64,000 bases of DNA from Methylobacterium sp. Leaf91 (GTDB lineage Bacteria > Pseudomonadota > Alphaproteobacteria > Rhizobiales > Beijerinckiaceae): assembly GCF_001422815.1 (NCBI RefSeq), contig NZ_LMMP01000049.1, positions 2,851-66,850 of the forward strand, given 5' to 3'. The translations under genes were made by a program, and so were the position numbers. Within the stretch, counting starts at the first letter, position 1; the number at the start of each line of letters is the position of its first letter. Below, in pieces: positions 52,740-62,535 of the stretch. The notes beneath the pieces were generated by a model that ran no database searches, had not been told where the DNA came from, and saw only the letters and a list, made by a program, of their open reading frames with translations.

Positions 52740-53180
52740 TCAGTGCTCCGGCTCGAACCCGTAGCGGTTCGGGCCCGCCATGCCCGCCAGCCCCACGGTC
52801 TCGATGAGGAACCAGAGATTGAACCCGGTCATCACCAGGGTGGCGACGATCACGGCCACCGGGTAGGCATCGGCGAGAGTCTCGATCGGGGCGAAACCCG
52901 CGACGGTCACGAAGGCGTTGGGGAGCAGCCACCATCCGGTCCGCCCCCGGTCGTGCAGACGCCGGACCGTGGCGACCGTCACGAAAGCCCCGCCCCCGAT
53001 GGTGCCTGCTGCCACTACGATCAGCGCCGCGGACCGCGCCTCCATCGACGCGACCAGGATGGCAATGCTGCCCGACACGACGACAAGCAGCAGCGTGCCG
53101 ATCAATTGACGGTGATAGGCTCGGCGGGACAGGCGGCCTCGCGGATCGAAATGCGCCGCAGGCCAAGCAAAGCCCGTCAT
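52740..53180 (-). CDS. DUF805-family membrane protein
   Basis: 146 residues, about four transmembrane helices. DUF805 features: aromatic N-terminus with FDPRGRLSRRAYHRQLIG (usually FxGRxxRxxYW), RRLHDRGRTGWWLLPN and a polar C-terminus. Function unknown in the family. Transcribed on the minus strand after hrpB, 16 bases from its stop. Confidence 0.85.
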   Translation of the reverse strand: MTGFAWPAAHFDPRGRLSRRAYHRQLIGTLLLVVVSGSIAILVASMEARSAALIVVAAGTIGGGAFVTVATVRRLHDRGRTGWWLLPNAFVTVAGFAPIETLADAYPVAVIVATLVMTGFNLWFLIETVGLAGMAGPNRYGFEPEH

Positions 53181-53196
53181 CGAGAAAAGCCCGTCA

Positions 53197-55683
53197 TCAT
53201 GTCCCCCTCGGCTTCACCCGCCGGGTCGGCGGCTCGGTCAGCGGATCGTCCGGCCAGGGATGACGCGGGTAGCGCCCGCGCATCTCCGCGCGCACGGCGG
53301 CCCAGGAGCCGCGCCAGAAGCCGGGCAGGTCCTTGGTGATCTGGATCGGACGCGAGGCCGGAGACAACAGGTGGAGGACCAACGGCACGCGACCGCCCGC
53401 GATGGCGGGATGGCGGTCGAGGCCGAACAATTCCTGCACCCGGACGGCCAGAACCGGCCCGCCCTCGGCATCGTAGTCGATGGGGATGCGCGATCCCGTC
53501 GGCACCTCGAAATGGGTCGGGGCCTCCGTATCGAGGCGATGACGCATCTCCCAGGGTAGAAGCGCGCCGAGCGCGCGGCCGAGATCGTCTGCCGTGATGG
53601 AGTCGAGGCTCACACGGCCCTCGATTTCCGGCGCGAGCCAATCTTCCACCGACGCGCCTAATGCCTCATCCGAGAGGTCGGGCCAAGTCTCGCCCTCGGC
53701 AGCGCGAAGAAACGCCAACCGGGACCGCCACTGGGCGAGGGCGGGCGTCCAGGGCAGGCTGTCGAGGCCGAGCCCGACGATGCCCCGCGCCAGGATCGCG
53801 GCCGAGGAGGCATCCGGTTTCACCGGCAGGATCCGCTCGCCGAGGGTTGCCGCGCCGAGACGGCGGGAGGCGCGTGCCCGCAGGGACCGGGCTCCCTTAT
53901 CGAACACGACCTGGGTGACCGATTCGATCCGCTCTGCGAACAGCGTCTCGATCTCCTCCAGCGTGATCGCGGCGGCGGCGAGGATGCGCCCGGCAGCCGC
54001 CGTCCCGGAGATATCGGCCACCACGAGGAAAGGTTCGCGCGCGAGCGCCGAGGCCGGATCGAGCCGCCCGGCGCGGCCATTCGCCATCACGAACTCGCCG
54101 TCGCGGCCTCGCGAGCGGGCAACGCGGTCGGGATAGGCAAGGGCGAGGAGCGGCCCGGCCCCGAAGACATCCACGTTCCTGACTGCGCGAACGAATCCCC
54201 CGGCCTGCTCGGCCCAGCCTCGCGCCAAACGCCGCATGTCGGAGGCACGGGTTCCGCGGTCGCGGGCGAACCGATCGGCCCGGATGGAGAGATCGGCATC
54301 GTCGCCGCCGAGCCCGCGCTCCACCAGGATCGCGGCGAGGTCGGCAGCCTCCCGCGCCCGGCCGAATTCCGCCGCCGCGACCACCATCCGGGCCAAGCGC
54401 GGGGGGAGGGGGATGGCCCGCAAGGCCCGTTCCGTCTCGGTGAGGCGTCCATTGCCATCGAGGGCGGCGAGGTCGCGCAGCATCGAGCGCGCTTCCGCCA
54501 GAGCAGGGGCCGGCGGGGTATCGAGGAACGAGAGGGTAGTGGGATCGGAGACGCCCCAGGCGGCGCAGTCGAGCAGAAGGCCGGAGAGGTCGGCGGCCAG
54601 GATCTCCGGCCGCGTGAAGGGTTCGAGGGCGCTGGTCGCCGCCTCCGACCACAGTCGATAGCAGATCCCCGGCTCTGTCCGTCCCGCGCGGCCGCGCCGC
54701 TGGTCCACCGAGGCGCGGGAGGCGCGGGCGGTGACGAGGCGGGTCAGGCCGATGCCGGGCTCGTAGAGCGGCACGCGGGACAGACCGGAATCGACCACGA
54801 TCCGGACGCCCTCGATCGTCAGCGACGTCTCGGCGATGCTGGTCGCCAGCACGACCTTCCGGGTTCCGGGCGGAGCGGGCGCCACGGCGCGGTCCTGTTC
54901 GGCCGGAGGGAGGGCACCGTAGAGGGGCGCGATTTCGGTGTTCTCGTCGACCCGCTCGGCGAGGAGCGTCGCGACCCGCCGGATCTCGCCTTGTCCGGGC
55001 AGGAAGGCCAGGACGGAGCCGGGATCGGCCCGCAGGGCGCGAAGGATGGCGTCGGCCATCGCATCCTCGATCCGCCGGTTCGGATCGCGCTCCGTATGGC
55101 GTGTCTCCACCGGAAAGGCCCGCCCCTCGGATTCGACGATCCGCGCGTCGCCCATAAGGCGCGAGACCCGGGCACCGTCCAGGGTGGCGGACATGACGAG
55201 GATCCGGAGATCGTCGCGGAGACCACCCTGGGCGTCGAGCGCGAGGGCGAGACCGAGATCGGCGTCGAGGGAGCGCTCGTGGAACTCGTCGAAGATCACC
55301 GCGCCGATGCCGGACAATTCCGGATCGTCGAGGATCATGCGGGTGAAGACCCCCTCCGTGACCACCTCGATCCGCGTCGCCCGCGAGATCTTCGAGCCGA
55401 GGCGGACGCGCAGACCCACGGTCTCGCCCACGCGCTGACCGAGGGTGGCGGCCATGCGCTCGGCCGCGCCGCGGGCAGCCAGGCGCCGAGGTTCGAGGAG
55501 GATGATGCGGCCCTCGGCGCCGAGCCATGGCGCATCGAGTAGCGCCAGCGGGACGCGAGTGGTCTTGCCGGCTCCGGGAGGTGCCACGAGCACCGCCGAC
55601 GGGGCTGCTTCGAGCGCCGCGAGAAGGCGCGGCAGGGCCGCATCGATCGGGAGGGCAGCAGAGAAGAAGGGGTTCGTCGCCAT
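53197..55683 (-). CDS. hrpB: ATP-dependent helicase HrpB
   Basis: 828 residues from MATNPFFSAALPIDA (55683); 13 more codons upstream are possible but the ATG used matches family starts. DEAH-box RNA helicase: Walker A PPGAGKTT (about 35-42), DEFH in FDEFHERSLD, SATLD, then QRRGRAGRTEPG (motif VI), winged-helix/ratchet domains and the HrpB C-terminal domain (EAPTHFEVPTGSRIPIDY). Role in RNA metabolism; not essential in other bacteria. The DUF805 gene follows on the same strand. Confidence 0.95.
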   Translation of the reverse strand: MATNPFFSAALPIDAALPRLLAALEAAPSAVLVAPPGAGKTTRVPLALLDAPWLGAEGRIILLEPRRLAARGAAERMAATLGQRVGETVGLRVRLGSKISRATRIEVVTEGVFTRMILDDPELSGIGAVIFDEFHERSLDADLGLALALDAQGGLRDDLRILVMSATLDGARVSRLMGDARIVESEGRAFPVETRHTERDPNRRIEDAMADAILRALRADPGSVLAFLPGQGEIRRVATLLAERVDENTEIAPLYGALPPAEQDRAVAPAPPGTRKVVLATSIAETSLTIEGVRIVVDSGLSRVPLYEPGIGLTRLVTARASRASVDQRRGRAGRTEPGICYRLWSEAATSALEPFTRPEILAADLSGLLLDCAAWGVSDPTTLSFLDTPPAPALAEARSMLRDLAALDGNGRLTETERALRAIPLPPRLARMVVAAAEFGRAREAADLAAILVERGLGGDDADLSIRADRFARDRGTRASDMRRLARGWAEQAGGFVRAVRNVDVFGAGPLLALAYPDRVARSRGRDGEFVMANGRAGRLDPASALAREPFLVVADISGTAAAGRILAAAAITLEEIETLFAERIESVTQVVFDKGARSLRARASRRLGAATLGERILPVKPDASSAAILARGIVGLGLDSLPWTPALAQWRSRLAFLRAAEGETWPDLSDEALGASVEDWLAPEIEGRVSLDSITADDLGRALGALLPWEMRHRLDTEAPTHFEVPTGSRIPIDYDAEGGPVLAVRVQELFGLDRHPAIAGGRVPLVLHLLSPASRPIQITKDLPGFWRGSWAAVRAEMRGRYPRHPWPDDPLTEPPTRRVKPRGT

Positions 55684-55889
55684 CGCGGGTGGGGTGGTGC
55701 GGGCAAGCGGTGAGATGCGCAACCCCGATTCGGCGCGGCGTCATCGATCACGTGCGGGATACCGGAATCATCCCCTCGTTCCGGCTCATTTACCGGCTTT
55801 TCGGTGGACAAACATGCGTTAAAAAAGAATGGGAACGGAGTCCGGGCGAACGACTTATTGCCTCGACGCGCGCGGCGCGATCCTAACGG

Positions 55890-56219
55890 ATGGACTTGAT
55901 GACCAAGATTGCCCTTGCTCTTGCAGCAGGAACCTTTTTCAGCGCTCTCGGCCTCGGCGCCGCCACTGCCGCCCCGGCCATGCCGAGCGCTCCCGTGATC
56001 GCCGGTGAGGCACTGACCACCGAAATCGTCACCCGCGGTCATCACCCGGGCTACGCCAGCCATCGCGGCATGCGCCATCGCCACCACCATCATCGTCACG
56101 GCATGCGCCATCGCCGCGCCCCCGCCGCCTACAGCCACGGCGATCCGAATTCCCGCAACCCGCAGCAGCCGGGCTACATGCAGCGCAAGGGCACCACGTC
56201 GGGCGGCCCGCGCTACTAA
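55890..56219 (+). CDS. His-rich secreted small protein
   Basis: 109 residues from ATG 55890 (or 55899). Signal peptide (IALALAAGTFFSALGLGAAT AAP, cut near residue 28), then a region with eleven His among residues about 49-86 in His/Arg/Met clusters (HRHHHHRHGMRHR), and a polar tail. The His cluster could bind Ni, Cu, Zn or heme in the periplasm. It is monocistronic with a good terminator 27 bases after the stop. No named family. Confidence 0.7.
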   Translation: MDLMTKIALALAAGTFFSALGLGAATAAPAMPSAPVIAGEALTTEIVTRGHHPGYASHRGMRHRHHHHRHGMRHRRAPAAYSHGDPNSRNPQQPGYMQRKGTTSGGPRY

Positions 56220-56246
56220 GCTGAGCGGCAGTATTTTCGTCGGAGG

Positions 56247-56276
56247 GGCCGGTGCGGAGACGCATCGGCCTTTTTT
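56247..56276 (+). terminator. Rho-independent terminator
   Basis: GGCCGGTGC / GCATCGGCC stem with one G-T pair, 6-base loop and a run of six T, directly downstream of the His-rich protein gene. Confidence 0.9.
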
Positions 56277-56352
56277 CGTCGCTCGGCGGTTCTCCCCAGA
56301 TGATGCGGAAGGGAGCGCTGATCCGGTCCGGCCGGCTCTGCTATGATGGGGC

Positions 56353-59100
56353 ATGTCCCAGCGTGCAGTCCGCTCCAGTCCGAAGACCCAGGCCACGGCG
56401 GAAGAAACCGTGAGCGCCTCGCCCCTCGACATCGCCGGCGCTACGCCGATGATGGCGCAGTATATCGAGATCAAGGCCGCCAATACGGATTGCCTCCTGT
56501 TCTACCGGATGGGAGATTTCTACGAGTTGTTCTTCGAGGATGCGGAAATCGCATCCCGCGCGCTCGGCATCGTCCTGACCAAGCGCGGCAAGCATGGCGG
56601 GGCGGATATCCCGATGTGCGGTGTGCCGGTGGAGCGCTCCGACGATTATCTCAGCCGCCTCATCGCCCTCGGCCATCGCGTCGCGGTCTGTGCCCAGACC
56701 GAGGACCCGGCGGAGGCCAAGAAGCGCGGCCCGAAATCCGTGGTGCGGCGCGAGGTGGTGCGCCTCGTCACCCCCGGCACGATCACCGAGGACCGTCTCC
56801 TAGACCCGTCGCGGGCCAGCATCCTCCTAGCCCTCGGCCGCCGCAAGTTTTCGGAATCCGGCTACGCCTACGGCATCGCCGCCGTGGACATTTCCACCGG
56901 CCGGTTCTCCCTGAGCGAGGTTCCCGAAGGCGAGCTGGGTGCTGCCATCGCCCGGCACGATCCGCGCGAGATCGTGCTTTCCGAGGCGATCCACTCAGAT
57001 CCGTCGCTGTCCGGGCTCTGGCGCGACGTGAGAGCCCCGGTCACGCCCCTGGCGCAGGCGGAGCTCGAACCCGCCTCGGCGGAGCGGCGGATCAAGGAGC
57101 AGTTCGGCGTCTCGACCCTCGACGGGTTCGGGCAGTTCGGGCGGGCCGAACTCGCCGCCGCCGGAGCGGCCCTGCTCTATATCGAGCGCACGCAGATCGG
57201 CGCGCGGCCCGCTCTGTCGCCGCCGACGCGGGAGACGAGCGGGGCGACGCTGGCCATCGATGCGGCGACCCGCGCCAATCTCGAACTCACCCGAACCCTC
57301 TCGGGCGAGCGCACCGGCAGCCTGCTCGACGCCATCGACCGCACGGTGTCAGCCATCGGCGCGAGGCTGCTGGCCGAGCATCTCGCCGGCCCTCTCACCG
57401 ACCTCTCGGCCATCATGCGCCGCCACGAGGCAGTGTCGTTCCTGGTGGAAGACGGCGCCCTTCGTCGAACCCTGCGCGACGCCCTGGCGCGGGCGCCCGA
57501 CATCGCCCGCGCCCTCTCGCGGCTCGGCCTCGGGCGCGGGGGGCCGCGCGATCTCGCCGCCCTCCGTGACGGTCTCGACGCGGCCTTGGCGATCTCGCAG
57601 CGTTGCGGCGAGGTCAAGGCCTTGCCGGACGCCCTCGGCGCCATCGTCCAGCGGCTGGGAACGGTCGATGCCGACCTCGTCGAGCATCTGCGCGCGGCGC
57701 TCGCCGACGACCTCCCCCTCAACCGCCGCGACGGCGGGTTCGTGCGCGCCGGCTACGATGCCGAAATCGACGAGGCCCGGCTCCTCGGTCAGGATTCGCG
57801 CAAGGTCATCGCCGGGCTGCAGGCGCGCTATGCCGAGGAGACCGGCTGCCGCACCCTGCGGATCAAGCACAACAACATGCTCGGCTACTACATCGAGGTG
57901 CCGCAGGCCGTCGGCGAAAGCTGCCTCAAGGGCCTGATGCGCGAGACCTTCATCCACCGCCAGACCATGGTGGATGCCATGCGGTTCTCGAGCGTGGAAC
58001 TGAACGATCTCGAAAGCCGCATCTCGGGAGCAGCCGACCGCGCTCTCGCCCTCGAGACAGAGGTCTTCGATGCACTGGCCGCTCGGATCATGGCCCAGGC
58101 CGAGACCGTCGCCGCCATCGCCGACGCCCTGGCCAGCCTCGACGTCACCGCCTCCCATGCCGAACTGGCTGTGGAGCGGGATTGGCGCAGGCCCTTCGTC
58201 GACGACAGTTTCAGCTTCGTCGTCGAGGGCGGCCGACATCCGGTGGTGGAATCGGCCCTGCGGCGATCCGGCGAGCCGTTCATCGCCAACGATTGCGACC
58301 TTTCCGGCGAAGGGCGCGGGCGCATCCGCCTCATCACCGGGCCGAATATGGGCGGCAAGTCGACCTTCCTGCGCCAGAACGCCCTCATCGCCGTCCTCGC
58401 CCAGATGGGCGCCTTCGTGCCGGCGACCCGCGTGCATCTCGGGGTCGTAGACCGGCTGTTCTCGCGGGTCGGGGCCGCCGACGATCTGGCGCGCGGGCAA
58501 TCGACCTTCATGGTCGAGATGGTGGAGACGGCCGCGATCCTGAACCAGGCGAGCCGGCATTCCCTCGTCATCCTCGACGAGATCGGCCGAGGCACGGCAA
58601 CCTTCGACGGCCTCTCCATCGCCTGGGCCTGCCTCGAATACCTGCATGAGCAGAACGGGTGCCGCGCGCTGTTCGCGACCCATTTCCACGAACTCACGGC
58701 CCTGAGCCAGCGTCTCACGCGGCTCGACAACGCGACGCTCAAAGTCGCCGAGCACAAGGGCGAAGTGGTGTTCCTGCACGAAGTCGTGCCGGGGGTGGCC
58801 GAGCGGTCCTACGGTCTGCAGGTCGCCCGTCTCGCCGGCCTTCCCGCCGGGGTCATCGCCCGGGCCGGCTCGATCCTGAAGAATCTCGAGAAGGCCGAGC
58901 GCGACCGTCCGACCCGTCCCCGCATCGACGATCTGCCGCTCTTCGCCAGCCTCGCGCCGCCGCCCATGCCGGAAGTGCAGGTTCCGACGCGCGAAGACCC
59001 TTTGCGTCAGGAACTCGATGGGATCGATCCCGACGCATTGACGCCGAGGGAGGCGCTGGAGGTTCTCTACCGCCTGAAGAAGGCGGCGCGCGAAGCGTGA
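56353..59100 (+). CDS. mutS: DNA mismatch repair protein MutS
   Basis: 915 residues from ATG 56353. Mismatch-sensing Phe-x-Glu in MGDFYELFFEDAE (about 53-65), connector and lever domains, the ATPase with Walker A GPNMGGKST (about 662-670) and DEIGRGTATFDG (signature), and a C-terminal tetramer helix-turn-helix (DALTPREALEVLYRL). Recognises replication errors. Partner mutL is not in the window. Confidence 0.98.
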   Translation: MSQRAVRSSPKTQATAEETVSASPLDIAGATPMMAQYIEIKAANTDCLLFYRMGDFYELFFEDAEIASRALGIVLTKRGKHGGADIPMCGVPVERSDDYLSRLIALGHRVAVCAQTEDPAEAKKRGPKSVVRREVVRLVTPGTITEDRLLDPSRASILLALGRRKFSESGYAYGIAAVDISTGRFSLSEVPEGELGAAIARHDPREIVLSEAIHSDPSLSGLWRDVRAPVTPLAQAELEPASAERRIKEQFGVSTLDGFGQFGRAELAAAGAALLYIERTQIGARPALSPPTRETSGATLAIDAATRANLELTRTLSGERTGSLLDAIDRTVSAIGARLLAEHLAGPLTDLSAIMRRHEAVSFLVEDGALRRTLRDALARAPDIARALSRLGLGRGGPRDLAALRDGLDAALAISQRCGEVKALPDALGAIVQRLGTVDADLVEHLRAALADDLPLNRRDGGFVRAGYDAEIDEARLLGQDSRKVIAGLQARYAEETGCRTLRIKHNNMLGYYIEVPQAVGESCLKGLMRETFIHRQTMVDAMRFSSVELNDLESRISGAADRALALETEVFDALAARIMAQAETVAAIADALASLDVTASHAELAVERDWRRPFVDDSFSFVVEGGRHPVVESALRRSGEPFIANDCDLSGEGRGRIRLITGPNMGGKSTFLRQNALIAVLAQMGAFVPATRVHLGVVDRLFSRVGAADDLARGQSTFMVEMVETAAILNQASRHSLVILDEIGRGTATFDGLSIAWACLEYLHEQNGCRALFATHFHELTALSQRLTRLDNATLKVAEHKGEVVFLHEVVPGVAERSYGLQVARLAGLPAGVIARAGSILKNLEKAERDRPTRPRIDDLPLFASLAPPPMPEVQVPTREDPLRQELDGIDPDALTPREALEVLYRLKKAAREA

Positions 59101-59152
59101 CGACGAGACCGGAAACGGATCGAGCCTTCGGTCCCGGCGGCGGCCGAGGCGG

Positions 59153-59599
59153 CTACAACTCGTGGCCCGGTGCACCGCGGGTGGCGAGCCGGAACCCATC
59201 CAGCCCGTCCGCTTCAGGCTGGCCGCCGGCCCGTAGCGCGGCCACGTAACGCAACGCGCCGGCGACGGCGCGCTCGGAATAGGGCTTGGCGATGACTCCC
59301 AAAGCCCCGGCGAAATCCGCCGGAATGCGTTTGTCGTTGGCGGTCATGAACACGACGCTCGTGCGCGGGTCCGAACTGAGCGTCCTCGCCACATCGATGC
59401 CTGTCGGACCGTCGATGAGGTGAATGTCCACCAGGGCGATATCGGGCACCGTGGTACGGCCGAGTTCGATGGCCTCGGCGGAGCTTCCCGCCACGCCGAC
59501 CGTGACATAGCCGAGGTCGTCAAGCAGACATTCGAGTTCGAGGGCGATGAGCGCCTCGTCCTCGACGACGAGAATGCGCAATCTGGGTACGTGGCTCAC
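59153..59599 (-). CDS. Single-domain response regulator (LovR-like)
   Basis: 148 residues, from GTG 59599. One receiver domain: acidic pocket VVEDEALIALE (Asp13/Glu14 region), phosphoacceptor Asp58 in IALVDIHL, Thr in VVFMTAND, and Lys in VIAKPYS. No output domain; about 25 extra residues trail. Its start overlaps the kinase stop by 4 bases (GTGA), so it is co-translated with the LOV kinase and is most likely its phosphate sink or relay, like Caulobacter LovR. Confidence 0.9.
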   Translation of the reverse strand: MSHVPRLRILVVEDEALIALELECLLDDLGYVTVGVAGSSAEAIELGRTTVPDIALVDIHLIDGPTGIDVARTLSSDPRTSVVFMTANDKRIPADFAGALGVIAKPYSERAVAGALRYVAALRAGGQPEADGLDGFRLATRGAPGHEL

Positions 59600-60762
59600 C
59601 CTGCCTGTCCCATCGCGGCTTCGCGCGGTAGGGCTGCGGTCGGCTTCCTGATCTCGTGCTGCAACGGAATGACGATCTCGACGCGCGTCCCCGTTCCGGG
59701 CTCGTGCCAGGTGATGACGCCGCGCAACTGTTTCACCACCATCTCGACCAGGGAACAGCCGAACCCGGCTGGGTTCGACACGCCCGCCGTCCGACCGACA
59801 CCGTCATCCTCGATCAGGAGACGCAAGCCAGTCTCGCATTGGCGGGCGGAGATGGAGACGCGCCCCTCCCGGTCATTGGGGAAAGCGTGGCGCACGGCGT
59901 TCGTAGCGAGTTCGTGGAGCATGAGCGCCAGAGGCGCCGCAATGGCGGCCGGCAACGAGATCGGATCGATCTCGGCCGTGACCGCGGTGCGCGCCGGATC
60001 GATGCTGGCGGTGAGGTCAGACAGGAAGTCGTCGGCGAACTCTTCCAGGTTGAACCGTGTGACGTCTCCGGCCGAATAGAGCATGCGATGGACCATGGAG
60101 AGCGCCCCGATCCGCTCGGCCATGCCCTGAAGGGCGTCCCGCGCCTCGCCCTGGGGGGTTCGCCGCGCCTTCAGCAAGACCAGGGAGGAGATGACCTGCA
60201 GGTTGTTCTTGACCCGGTGATCGACCTCGTGAAGCAGCGCGGTCTTCTCGTCCAGGGCGGCCCTCAGGTCGGCGGTCTGTTCGTTGACCTGCCGTTCGAG
60301 TTCGTCGTTCGTCCCCTTCATGGCGAGTTCGAGCACGTGTTTCTCGGTCATGTCGGCCTGGGCGGCGTAGTAATAGACGAGCTCCTCCGCATCGTTGCGG
60401 ACCGGCGTGATCGTCATGGCGTTCCAGAAGGAGGTTCCGTCCTTGCGGTAGTTCTGAAGCTCCACCTCGATGGGTACCTGCCGACGCACGGCATCCCGAA
60501 TGCGATCGATCGCCCGAGGGTCGGTATCGGGTCCCTGGAGCATCCGACAATTATGGCCCTGCAACTCCTGCCGGGTATAACCGGTGAGATTCAGAAAGGC
60601 GTCGTTGACCCAGACGATGGGGTTGTCGGCGAGGCGGGGGTCGGTCACCACCATGGGCGTGGGACTGGCAGCGAAGGCCATGGCGAACATCTTGGCATCC
60701 ATGAGGGCATTGCCCACCGGACGGAGTTCGGCCGAAACCGGGTTGTTGCTGCTGTCCATCAT
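59596..60762 (-). CDS. LOV-domain blue-light histidine kinase (LovK-like, HWE/HisKA_2)
   Basis: 388 residues from MMDSSNN at 60762; a longer frame to 60867 adds 35 Arg-rich residues. The LOV core is complete: VWVNDAFLNLTGY, then GHNCRMLQG with the adduct-forming Cys72, and the flavin-binding NYRKDGTSFWN. A helical linker leads to the HisKA_2-type phosphoacceptor box (LLHEVDHRVKNNLQVISSLV, His182) and HATPase (HELATNAVRHAFPN, DDGVG, GFGCSLV). A flavin should make it a blue-light sensor. With the overlapping receiver gene it forms a LovK/LovR-style pair, which in Caulobacter feeds the general stress response and adhesion. Confidence 0.9.
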   Translation of the reverse strand: MMDSSNNPVSAELRPVGNALMDAKMFAMAFAASPTPMVVTDPRLADNPIVWVNDAFLNLTGYTRQELQGHNCRMLQGPDTDPRAIDRIRDAVRRQVPIEVELQNYRKDGTSFWNAMTITPVRNDAEELVYYYAAQADMTEKHVLELAMKGTNDELERQVNEQTADLRAALDEKTALLHEVDHRVKNNLQVISSLVLLKARRTPQGEARDALQGMAERIGALSMVHRMLYSAGDVTRFNLEEFADDFLSDLTASIDPARTAVTAEIDPISLPAAIAAPLALMLHELATNAVRHAFPNDREGRVSISARQCETGLRLLIEDDGVGRTAGVSNPAGFGCSLVEMVVKQLRGVITWHEPGTGTRVEIVIPLQHEIRKPTAALPREAAMGQAG

Positions 60763-61078
60763 CCTGACATCACGCCTACGCCGCCGCTCGAACGATGACA
60801 GCACTTCGACGGTACTGACCGACCCGACCGCCCCAAGAGATAAATCGAGGCCGATCTGCCCCGTCACTTCGACTCGTCAGGTCGAAATATGTCCCATTGC
60901 AAGCCAATAGCTACCTACAAAGACCACCCACTCTTTAAGTTCCTGGTGACCATTCTTCATCCCTGTCACACGGGGCCGCTGTCGCCGCGACGCATCGTGG
61001 CAATCCAACGGACGATTCACCCGCCGACGAGCATGGCAGCCCACCTTCAAGGGTCATAAGCCTTCAGGAGTTCCACGA

Positions 61079-62533
61079 ATGGCTCAAAGTGCAGCGGTAG
61101 CGGGGAAGGCGCGCTCCAAGCTCGCCATGCGGGATATCTTTGAAGATCCCCGCATCATCCTGATGCTGGCCCTCGGCTTCTCATCCGGCCTGCCGCTGCT
61201 GCTCGTGCTCGGCACGTTCTCGACGCGGCTCGCCTATTCGGACGTGGACATCAAGGCGATCGGCCTCTTCAGCTATCTGGCGCTCCCCTACACCCTGAAA
61301 TTCCTCTGGGCGCCGCTCATCGACCGTTTCGACGTGCCGGTCCTCAGCGCACGCATCGGCCGCAGGCGCTCGTGGATGATCGCGACGCAGGTCGCCGTCG
61401 CCCTCTCGCTCTCGCTCATGGCCACGGCCAACCCGGCGAGCAGCCTCGTCCTCCTCGGCCTCGGCGCCTTCCTCGTTGCGATCTGCGCCGCGACCCAGGA
61501 CGTCGTCATCGACGGATGGCGCATCGATGCCGCCGGCACCGATCTGCAGGGCGTCATGGCGGCGACCTCGAACCTGGGCTACCGTCTGGCGCTGATGTGC
61601 GCCGGGGCCGGTGCCCTGTTCATCGCAGACTGGGCGGGATGGTCTGTCGCCTATTTCAGCATGGCCGCGCTCATGGGTGTGGGCATGATCGCCGCTCTCC
61701 TGGCCCCCGCCTTCGACAGACAGCATGACGAGGATCCGGAGGCCAAACCGGCACGGCCCGATGGTGCACCGGCGAAGGTCTGGTCATTCCGTGGCGCGGT
61801 GCTGGAACCCCTGACCGAACTCCATACCCGCCTCGGCCCGAGCCTGTGGGCGATCCTCATCCTGGTCGCGTTCTACCGCATGCCGGATTTCATCTCCGGC
61901 GTCATGGCGAGTCCGCTCTATCGGCAGATCGGCTTCACCCTCACCGAGATCGGCGCGGTGTCGAAGCTCTACGGCATCTGGGTCGGCATTGCCGGCGCCT
62001 TCGTCGGGGGCTGGGCGATGACTCGGCTCGGCCTGTTCCCCACCCTCGTCATCGGGGCGTTCCTCGGGGCGGCGTCGAACCTGTCCTTTTCCTGGCTCTC
62101 CTATGGCGGGCCTGAAGTGTGGCGGCTGACGGCGGCGATCTCCATCGACAATTTCTGCGGTTCCTTCGCCGGAATGGCGCTCATCGCCTACATGTCGAGC
62201 CTGACGGCACCGGGCTTCGCGGCGACGCAATACGCGCTGTTCTCGTCGCTCTACGCGCTCCCGGGCAAGCTCGTGGCCGGCACGTCGGGCTTCATCGTCG
62301 CCAGCTACGGCTATCCCGTCTTCTTCGCCTTCACCGCGGCCGTGGGCATTCCGGTGGTGATCCTGTGCTTCTTCGTCGGACGCGCCGGCGAGCGCAGCGC
62401 GGCCCGCGCCGCCGCCGAGACCGCTGCCCTGGGCGACACCGAGAGCGTGAGCGGGAACCATTCTGCGGGCCTCACGCTTGCTTCCGGCGATCGGCCCGGC
62501 GCGCCGGCACCCGAAACACGGATGAGACCCTAG
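61079..62533 (+). CDS. ampG: AmpG-type muropeptide permease (MFS)
   Basis: 484 residues with 12-14 transmembrane helices. AmpG features: RIILMLALGFSSGLPLLLVLGTFS at the N-terminus, LKFLWAPLIDRF, GRRRSWM, and AATQDVVIDGWRID. Imports anhydro-muropeptides from the periplasm for wall recycling, linked to beta-lactamase induction in other bacteria. The EcsC-family gene starts 3 bases after its stop. No ampD, nagZ or ampC nearby. Confidence 0.9.
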   Translation: MAQSAAVAGKARSKLAMRDIFEDPRIILMLALGFSSGLPLLLVLGTFSTRLAYSDVDIKAIGLFSYLALPYTLKFLWAPLIDRFDVPVLSARIGRRRSWMIATQVAVALSLSLMATANPASSLVLLGLGAFLVAICAATQDVVIDGWRIDAAGTDLQGVMAATSNLGYRLALMCAGAGALFIADWAGWSVAYFSMAALMGVGMIAALLAPAFDRQHDEDPEAKPARPDGAPAKVWSFRGAVLEPLTELHTRLGPSLWAILILVAFYRMPDFISGVMASPLYRQIGFTLTEIGAVSKLYGIWVGIAGAFVGGWAMTRLGLFPTLVIGAFLGAASNLSFSWLSYGGPEVWRLTAAISIDNFCGSFAGMALIAYMSSLTAPGFAATQYALFSSLYALPGKLVAGTSGFIVASYGYPVFFAFTAAVGIPVVILCFFVGRAGERSAARAAAETAALGDTESVSGNHSAGLTLASGDRPGAPAPETRMRP

Positions 62534-62535
62534 TC

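Noticed and set aside
57349..59199. A 616-codon minus-strand frame inside mutS
   Set aside because: Antisense of a complete mutS; no motif or plausible start.
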